64,000 nucleotides of DNA, taken from contig VUYT01000009.1 in the NCBI GenBank assembly GCA_008802785.1, positions 62,001-126,000 on the forward strand, given 5' to 3'. Positions 57,201 through 64,000 of this stretch are shown here, piece after piece; positions within the stretch are counted from its first letter, which is position 1, and each line of letters begins with the position of its first letter. Source of the stretch: Symmetrospora coprosmae. Its lineage: Eukaryota > Basidiomycota > Cystobasidiomycetes > Symmetrosporaceae. The translations under genes were made by a program, and so were the position numbers. The notes beneath the pieces were generated by a model. The model had not been told where the DNA came from. It did not search any database and worked only from the letters and a program-made list of their open reading frames with translations.

Positions 57201-58220
57201 GCAGTCTCGGTCTCGACGGCGCCAACGTCCGGCGGGGAAGAGCACGATAACGACGACGGTGATGGTGACGATGACGGTGGCGAGCGAGGCACAAAGACGC
57301 CCACCGGGAATCCAACAGCGAATCGCGCCGTTCGGCCACGTTCGCGGTCGCGGTCTCAGTCTGCCCGCTCGCTCCCCAATCTCCGCCTCGAGTATCCGTG
57401 CTCCTCTCTCTCAGCCCTCAGCCCGTCCACAGTCGTAGCTGCAGCTGTGCCTCGCCTTGCCGTACGCACGGCAGTCGATTTCCACGCACACAGGAGCGAG
57501 GCTGTCCCTTCTTCGGCGTCTGCCGAGGAGCTTGAGCACGGCCAGGCTGAGACCGGCGCTTACGGTGCATGGCACCCTCAGAATATGCATCTCCGCACGC
57601 GAACGACCAGCAGCACGGGCACCGTCAAAGCCCGCGGTGAGAAGGTGTGGCCGGCTTCAACAGCGTCTACTCATACTGGTGCAGGCGCGCACGGCAACCT
57701 CTCGCCCCCCTTTTCGGCCCACAGGAGGACCATCAGCGCCGAGCGCTCCACGTCACAGGTGCCTCGTTCTGCACATGCGACTGGCGTCGACGCAGAGCCT
57801 CACAGCGACACCGACGCCGACGCCGAAGGAGAAGCGGACGCGAACGCTGACGCTGACGTTGACGATGAGCGCGTCGAGCAGACTGCCGGCCTCATGTCGC
57901 TCAGCCGACTATGTGCGGACGAGGAGGATCGGGCGGCTCAGCGTGGGCAAGCTATCGCACAGGGACTGGGCCCTGTGCATATGCACATGCAGCTCGACGA
58001 GCTCCAGTCTGCGAGTTACATCCATCCGCACCTCCGGCCTGCACCGGCTCGTTCTGAGCTCGGCGCATGGCCTGTCAATACACCTTCGGCTCCTGCTTCT
58101 GCTGCGGCTGCTTCCAAGAAGCGCGGCCGGAAGGACACTGCGACGGCGCCTTATGCTTCCGTGGCCGTCAAATTGGAGGCTTCGGACTCGCTGCAAGATG
58201 ACTATCGTTTCTCTGCATGA
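54285..58220 (+). CDS. Large C2H2 zinc-finger transcription factor
   Basis: Exons 54285-55472 and 55545-58220 join in phase 0 over a 72-bp intron to give 1287 codons. Two C2H2 fingers straddle the intron. Finger 1 begins [20 protein letters not shown] (about 354-373) and is followed by [10 protein letters not shown]. Finger 2 is [22 protein letters not shown]. The TGERPF linker and the RSEHL/RLDNLRQH helices match fungal regulators that bind short C-rich elements; fingers of this type occur in stress and carbon-source regulators. The rest is low complexity: Gln/His/Ser-rich at the N-terminus, an acidic block (about 225-255), and an 890-residue Ser/Pro/Thr-rich C-terminal part. The second exon would look like an independent 890-codon gene if the intron were missed. 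Confidence 0.88.
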
Positions 58221-59237
58221 GCAGTCAGCTCGGCTGCCTATGCTAGGAGCATCCGCCTCACTGTATCTGGCGCTTGCCCTCGGGCTCGCCTCGATATCTC
58301 CGCCAGGAACTCGCTAGAGAAGCGAATCTCCTCACCACTTCTGGCCTGTATCGCTGCCGCCACCGACCACTCGCCTGTATACCACCGCAGGCCCACTCAG
58401 CCATCCATTTCTATACTATCGCCAAGATTGCGGCGACCCTGTCTAATTCTCTGCGTCACTCAGCCCACTTGCTATGCCCCTCCTCCGCAGTCACGCACAT
58501 ACACGCGCCAGCTTCGCCGTTGTTGTCACCATCATCTGTCCAATCCGCACATCCTCTTTTCCGCCTTCCCGCCCTCCTCGCAGTGTTTCCGTCCCTCCTG
58601 TCTCATCCTCTCCATCCGTCCCGCCCTGTATCCTTTCCGCCATCGTCGCACTGCATTATCCCGCCACACAGACAGTCATCAGATCTTCTGCATCCTACTT
58701 CTATTCAGCTCTTTCTACTGTCGCCTCTACCCTGTAGCTTTAGCAGTCTCCACACCTTCATCACCTCATGTCTCTGCCTTTTGGCCTGCCGCAAATGCTT
58801 ATGCGACAGGTACTCTTCTTGCCTGCCTGACACTTGCGCGATTGGCCGTGTCTCGCGGCCATGTGTGCAATGATGAACAGCTAAGCACGACACGCGCAAC
58901 GTCAGCCGATGGAGAAGCCGGCAGCGCGTCGCAGGCGCTTGAAGAGGCGGACCAAGCGTCGTTGCATGACCGAGTTACTAGCTAATGTTGACAGCCCGAC
59001 AGACCCGTTATGCCATGCTGCGCCTCTACGCGGCGTGTGAATCAAATGAGAGCAGGTATAAAGAGGGAGATGGCGAACAGAAGAGGAAAAGCTCTATGGG
59101 CGCGCAAGATTAGGCGAGAGGCAGCATGAGCAGCGTCGCGATACTCTCCTCTTTCGGAGCGTATGTCACCCGCCGCGTGGGTGCGCACGCACGCAAATTT
59201 GGAGTACTGCTGAGAGTGGTGTGCAGCTGGTGTCGCC
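58221..59237. other. Pyrimidine-rich intergenic region between converging genes
   Basis: About 1 kb carries the 3' ends of the zinc-finger gene and of ERG3. The plus strand from 58430 to 58790 is rich in CT, which keeps frames open without a motif. I see nothing else. Confidence 0.45.
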
Positions 59238-60960
59238 CTACTTGCGTTTCCGCACGTCGCCACCGCCACTAGACCGCAGTTGCATCCCCGCAGCTTCGAC
59301 AAAGGGTGTCACTGCTTCTTCTGGCTCTGAGGCGCTGCTGCTGTGCTCGTCGCCGGCTTCTGAACGCCCACTCGACTCCCCCTCTTCCTCGCAGGCAGAG
59401 TGGCCGCTCTCGCTCGCCGTCCGCGCTATCGTCGGCGCTGCAGCGCTCAGGTGCCCCTGTTGCTTTTGCTGCGCCGCCGCAACAAGCACCGCCTTCTCCT
59501 GCTCCTCCTGCAGGCGGAGCATCTGCTTCTCGCGCTTGTACATCTCCTTTGCCTCCTCCTGGCGGATGATGGCGTGTATGGGGTCGTCCTCGGTCTTTGG
59601 GTGCCTGTAGCTGCCGCCGACCTTATCTGCCCAGGTGAAGTACTGGCCGTAGTTGTAGACAAAGTACATGTGGTGCAGGGTGTGGTGCGCGGGGCCGTTG
59701 ATGATGTTTTCGAGCGGGTGCCCAACAATCATGTCGCTGTCGTGGATAAAGATGCTCCACAGGTTGACGACGACAAACAGGCCCAGGTACGTGTACTTGT
59801 GCAGGGGCACCATGTACACGTACATGTGGTACGGCAGCGACTGCAGGTACCCGTCCAGCGGGTGGAACGCGTGCGACGAGAAGGGCGTGGGAATGACCCA
59901 TTTGTGGTGCGGCTTGTGCAGGCGCTTGTACACGCTTGGCCAGTGCAGGACGCGGTGCACGAGGTAGATCATAAAGTCGGTGAACCAGAGGAAGAGGGCG
60001 GCTCTGATTGTCGTCGGCGGGAAGAGGATCAGAATCTTGAGTGTGGTACGACGACAGAGGAAGAAAGACGGGCACTCACGACAGGATAATGTAGGCAATG
60101 CCGCCCGTGCGCCCGTGCCCAAACGGGCTGTTCTCAATCCCTTCATACATCAGGCTGTATCCCCTGCACTCGCCGAGGAACCAGGGCAGCGTCATGAGGT
60201 CGAGGATGGGAAAGCCTTTTGATGCCATTGCAATCTCCATCTTGACCTGGCCTTTTATGAACCGGGGGTGCTTCATCATTCGCTTGTCGACTGCGGGACG
60301 AGGAATGGGATACGGGCAAGGTGGACGTGCGTCAGCATGGGATCTGAGCATGTCTGGGGTGTGTTCGTGGATGTGGATATCATGCTGGACGATAACACGT
60401 AGAGGCGGACTGCGTGGCGAGCAGGCGGGCTTGAAGGCACGGCAACAGAGCCGGAGCGAGATGCTGCTGCGTCCGCGAAGGACTGTTGGCTGTCTTTGCG
60501 ATGCGTTGCAGCTGTGCGGCCTTTCGCCTTTCGCCTTGTGACTTCTTGCCCTGTTGCACCGGGCCGTCCCCCGTCCCTGCCCCTGCCGCCCTTCGCTTGC
60601 TGACTGGCGCCACTTAGGAGATTTCGCGGGCGGCTCATGGGCGGCGGCAACGACGCAGAGAGAGAGAGGCACAGACAGCACTCACACATGACGTGGTACG
60701 AGAATGTTGCAATGCCAAAGTAGAGGATCCACACGCCGACGAGCGTGATGGCGTAGAGCTGCGTGCATGTGTGCAGGCAATTCTATTCAGTCAAGCGGGC
60801 AGGCACAACAGAGGCCAGGCCAGGCGCTGCTGGGCTGAGCTGAGCTGGAACGCACCGAGATGGCCTGCCTGTAGACGTTGTCCCGCTCCCACTCTGGCTG
60901 CATCTTGCTCCACAGGCCATCCAGGACCATGCTGTCCAACCCATCGAGGACGACGTCCAT
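59238..60960 (-). CDS. ERG3: C-5 sterol desaturase (lathosterol oxidase) ERG3
   Basis: Exons 60960-60856, 60758-60686, 60290-60080 and 60003-59238 give 384 codons. ERG3 introduces the C5-C6 double bond during ergosterol synthesis in the ER and uses a di-iron centre. The three histidine boxes are HRVLH, HKPHH and HTLHH, with spacing as in fatty-acid hydroxylase superfamily enzymes. FDKRMMKHPRFIKGQ matches the Erg3 FDK...HP.FLKNQ block. Several hydrophobic segments are present (LYAITLVGVWILYFGIATF). A C-terminal tail of about 100 residues is Gln/Glu/Ser-rich. Intron 2 (60291-60685) is 395 bp, several times the usual length here. The start codon follows from the first ATG before a conserved short N-terminus. 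Confidence 0.93.
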
Positions 60961-61698
60961 GTTTGCGACTGTAACTGCGCAAGGTGGGTCGAGGCGCGTG
61001 TCTGACCAAGTGGCGGCTGTTCGACGATAGAGGCTGAGCTCTGTGCGTGCACGCGCAGGTGCAAGGTATATCCCGTCGAGGTGTGTATAGTTCAGTAGTA
61101 TCCTGCTGTATGCCCCCGTATGCGTTGGCAGGAAGAAGAAGCTATGATATGCCACCCTCCATCCTCCCTCAGTGCCCAGCCGCTGCGACTCCTCCGCCCT
61201 CCGCCCTCCGCCCCTCTTCCGCCCCCTCGGCCGAGACCCGCGAAAATAGGGGCAGGGGTAGGGGCAGTCGGCTCACTTTTCTGCGCGAGGAGGACCGGAC
61301 CACCTTATCTGATAGCAGCATTGACTAATCACAGGGCAGGGACAGAGTGGAGAGAAACGCAGGCATGGCGTCCGTGTAGCTGGACAACAGCTGCATGTAC
61401 ATGTGTGGTACACGGCAACTTGCTCGCTCTCCTGCGGTTATGGCCCAACCTGCTGCTAGGAGAACTTGCGGGTTTCAGCGGACAAATCCGCCACTCAACG
61501 CCGCAGAACAGATGCACGTGCAGCACACGCCGCGCGCGCGGAGCTCAGCCGAAGCGAAGCGACCCGGGAGAAGCTCATGGCCTGGACCGCGACCGCGACA
61601 TTGACCACTGCAGCAGCTTGGAAGCACAGGCTACGCATCTCTAGCGGAGGCAGCAGATAGCGCACACAGCAACAAGCCGGGAGCTGCGCCATCTAGCG
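60961..61698. other. Intergenic region between ERG3 and the cyclase-family gene
   Basis: This is the ERG3 promoter and the 3' region of the minus-strand cyclase-family gene. No coding frame is supported. Confidence 0.4.
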
Positions 61699-63352
61699 CT
61701 ACATGATGGTCATCGCGTTCGGCGGACTGGCCACACCTCCCATAACGTTTAGGTTCTGCAGCGTGAAGAAGAAGGTGTACCGCCTCTGCTCTGCGCAGAC
61801 CTGGGCCAGCATCTCCAGATCGAGCAGTTCGACTGTTCCGTACAGCGCACCGCACCGCAGCGCGTCAGCTCTGGCTTTGGCTTTCATCACTGGAGTGTCG
61901 CCCGGACCGCACGCACCGACGTGCACACCCCACCCGGACAGCAAGACCTGGTGCAGACTCCTGGCCGGCCCGCTCGGCGCTCGTTCCCGAATGGAATCCT
62001 CTCAAACGCCGGGTCTGCGCAGAAAGGACCGCAAGGTCAGTCAGGCACGGGGCACGATCGCTGAAATCGACTGCGACTATTTGCGCGATTCGGCGCTCAC
62101 TGTCGGATCCTACGAGCGCCAGCTTGTGGTCCCAGACCCATCTGAGCGTGTCTTCGCTCGTCTCGACACCGATGAAAGCATAGTCGTCACCGCGGAACGG
62201 GACTTGCGTCTGTTCGGGAGCGGAGAGAGCGCGGTACTGCTGCGTGACGCCCGCGCGCACAATGGCAAAGGCTCCCGGCTCGGAGAAGGCTTGCGAGATG
62301 TTGAGGCCCTGCCACTGCGCGACCTGCTCGAGCTCGGATACAGGGATCGAGCGGTTCTGGAGAGCAAAGATGCGGGTCAGGCATGGGATACGTTCCGTTT
62401 CAGCTGACTACGGTAGCCTACCGAGAAGGCAGAATACTCGAGCCCTGTGGACTCTGCCCAGCTCGCCCAGTCGAAGAGTACCCCTCTGCCTGCAATGCCG
62501 TAGCTGGCATCGTTTTGGAGGCCGAGTGTGGTCCCGTCCACACCCGCTGCACCCATGAGCTGGTCGAAGGCTGGAGAGCGCGAGAAGACTCAGCAGTACA
62601 ACCGACATCTCCGTGAAGAGCAGACTAACTTAGCAGGTCATTGTAGAATCTGTACGAGCTTTGCTCCCCGTTGTCAGAGTACGGAAAGTGCCTCAGGCCG
62701 TCGTACTGCGTGGAAATCTGCGTGTTCATGACGAGCTGATCGTCCTGGTAGCCCGAGAACGGCAAGATGGAGTGGGACTAGCGTATGGCGGAGGGTGATG
62801 GTCAGCTTCAGGTACTGGCAATGCTTGGACAGGCCCGCGCACCAGGCCCCGTCTGTCCGGGTTGAAGGGCGGAGACGGGTCGTCCAGCAGTAGGTTGAGA
62901 TTGATGGCCTTGCCTATCTGGACTTCTGATCGCGCGGCCGAGAGGATGGTCTGGTTCGTGATGTGGTTCAGACCGCCGAACTCGTCCTTGTCGCCCTGTG
63001 TGCGGAGCAGTCGCGATCAGCTCGGACAATGTAGCGAGACCGTCTTGGCAGGATTGGTTACTCACCCAAACGCCCCATGCTGCTCTGAAGGGGTGTGAAG
63101 CATTCAGCGGGAGAGCCTCGTATGCGGGCCCTGGCGAGAGGGTGCGGTGCGAAGAGTCAGTATGTCCGGGGAACAGCGACAAGCTCGCCACTGGCACCGC
63201 GACCGACAATTGGCGTATTTGTCCTGGCTGTCTTTGCCCAGAGCGGGCGTAGCTTGACGTCGGACCAGTGTCTCGGCATACGGGGTAGGCGTGCCAGTGG
63301 TCGCCCCGAGTATGAGAAGGGCTCCGAGGAGGCTCGACGAGATGCTCATCAT
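61699..63352 (-). CDS. Secreted cyclase-family (kynurenine-formamidase-like) protein, with one apparent frame break
   Basis: Eight exons: 63352-63208, 63130-63066, 62995-62843, 62777-62630, 62570-62422, 62356-62101, 62014-61917 and 61832-61699, about 382 codons. The N-terminus MMSISSSLLGALLILGATTG looks like a signal peptide. The Cyclase (PF04199-type) fold is shown by WGVWGDKDEFGGLNHIT, STQYDGLRHF, GAFAIVRAGVTQQY and the ending VELLDLEMLAQ ... NVMGGVASPPNA. Family members are metal-dependent hydrolases; the substrate is unknown here. In exon 7 the frames disagree: PAFERIPFGNERRAGR reads in one frame and ARSLHQVLLSGWGVHV in another, with no GT-AG intron between. The exon is one base short for its flanking phases, so one base is missing in the GGCCGGCC region (61960-61975), either by mutation or sequence error. 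Confidence 0.8.
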
Positions 63353-63848
63353 GTTGCGCTGGGATTCAAAGATGGGGTGGGATCAACTCAAGCAGCAGGT
63401 GGAGCCGTGCGCACTGGGAAGTGGGGATGAAGTGGGGTGTTGCAAAGGAGAGAAGGAACAGCGGGGCGCCGTGTCCGAGGTGTGGACGGGCATGCATATG
63501 GCAGACCGAAAGCGGAGCTCCGTCCGGATTCGAATTCATCCAGGCGGGGTTTCGAGGATGATTGTAGACGAGCAGACATATAGGAGTTCGTGCAGCGGCA
63601 TCTACATGCCGTCGATGTCCGCGTGAGAAGAGGGACTGTCGAGCTTTCTTTGTTCGACCCGGAAGAACCGTTCTGTACGTGCGAGGCGGAGAAGACCGAG
63701 CGAAGAGGACAACGTGTGCCTACAGTACAGGCAGGCTGGATGGGGATTGCGCACTACGACTAAGTGTCCATGTCATGTCATGCCGTGTCATGTCGCGTCG
63801 TCTAGGAAAATCAAATTCTATCGTTGCGAAGAGGGGAACCGCAGGCCT
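63353..63848. other. Intergenic region
   Basis: This holds the promoter of the cyclase-family gene and perhaps the 3' region of a gene entering from the right. A CATGTCATGC/CATGTC-like repeat lies at about 63770-63795. No frame is supported. Confidence 0.4.
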
Positions 63849-64000
63849 TCATTCCTCCGGATTAGCGATGCTGAGGCGCATCAGGCCCCGGTTCCCCACG
63901 GGCCCCTGCTGACCTCCTGCTCCTAGCTGCGACTGCGTCGGGCTCGCGGGCTCATACACCCCCTGCTGCTGCTGGGGTGGACCAGCGGAATTGAGCGACT
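63849..64000 (-). CDS. Possible 3' end of a gene cut by the window edge
   Basis: The minus strand is open from the edge to a stop at 63849-63851, about 50 codons. The start is Gln/Pro/Gly-rich (PPQQQQGVYEPASPTQSQLG) and the end is NRGLMRLSIANPEE. The composition is that of a disordered C-terminus. No domain can be named and the frame may be spurious. Confidence 0.35.
   Translation of the reverse strand, partial: SLNSAGPPQQQQGVYEPASPTQSQLGAGGQQGPVGNRGLMRLSIANPEE

Noticed and set aside
55539-58220. An independent 890-codon gene
   Set aside because: It is exon 2 of the zinc-finger gene. Joining 55472 to 55545 completes the second C2H2 finger exactly.
58274-58985. Two long plus-strand frames of 185-200 codons
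   Set aside because: The CT-rich composition keeps frames open; there are no motifs and no homologous second frame, and the region lies between two 3' ends.
1-64000. CRISPR arrays, prophage or retroelement copies, rRNA and tRNA genes
   Set aside because: I found no repeat-spacer array, reverse transcriptase, integrase or capsid-like protein, terminal repeats, rRNA sequence or convincing cloverleaf. I could not run a covariance-model search, so a tRNA could be missed.

Overview
The window is nuclear DNA of a fungus, most likely a basidiomycete and plausibly one of the Ustilaginomycotina. It is GC-rich and gene-dense. Nearly every gene is cut by short GT-AG introns, mostly 40-100 bp with a CTGAC/CTGAT-like branch site, and the proteome is plainly fungal (SET2, UTP10, SPT4, OCT1, ERG3, SYP1, an Asi-type RING ligase). 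I rebuilt exon chains by hand. For almost every gene the splice phases close into one open frame, which is the main evidence for the models.

Layout. 0.8-3.2 kb: spliceosome factor BCAS2/SPF27, then a PRELI/MSF1 lipid-transfer protein. 3.4-6.7 kb: an epoxide hydrolase and a secreted Cys-rich protein. 7.1-8.2 kb: an F-box-like gene, followed by a purine repeat. 9.2-19.9 kb: SET2 and UTP10, transcribed towards each other. 20.4-24.5 kb: an accessory island with two tandem paralogues of a family I do not recognise. 24.7-32.1 kb: Asi-type RING ligase, a doubtful small gene, the t6A dehydratase TCD and a BTB/POZ protein. 32.2-37.3 kb: a decaying tandem F-box cluster, with a small RNase H1 hybrid-binding-domain-like gene lodged in one degenerate unit. 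38.3-44.5 kb: a secreted aspartic protease and a DH-PH-FYVE Rho exchange factor. 44.8-53.6 kb: two divergent pairs, ARL2/SPT4 and OCT1/SYP1. 54.3-58.2 kb: a large C2H2 transcription factor. 59.2-63.4 kb: sterol desaturase ERG3 and a secreted cyclase-family protein. A truncated gene end lies at the right edge.

Most genes are unrelated housekeeping functions (splicing, chromatin, ribosome biogenesis, mitochondrial import, endocytosis, ergosterol synthesis), and nothing suggests a metabolic cluster. The most novel part is the tandem pair at 20.7-24.5 kb. Both members keep the same four-exon, all-phase-2 structure, a C2HC/C2H2-like N-terminal module, an RS-rich linker and two divergent copies of a repeat of about 95 residues with a W-x-x-L core. 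The upstream regions are duplicated too. The second fast-evolving region is the F-box cluster: two units carry apparent frame breaks, a third is only a remnant, and a foreign small gene starts inside a copied F-box 5' flank.
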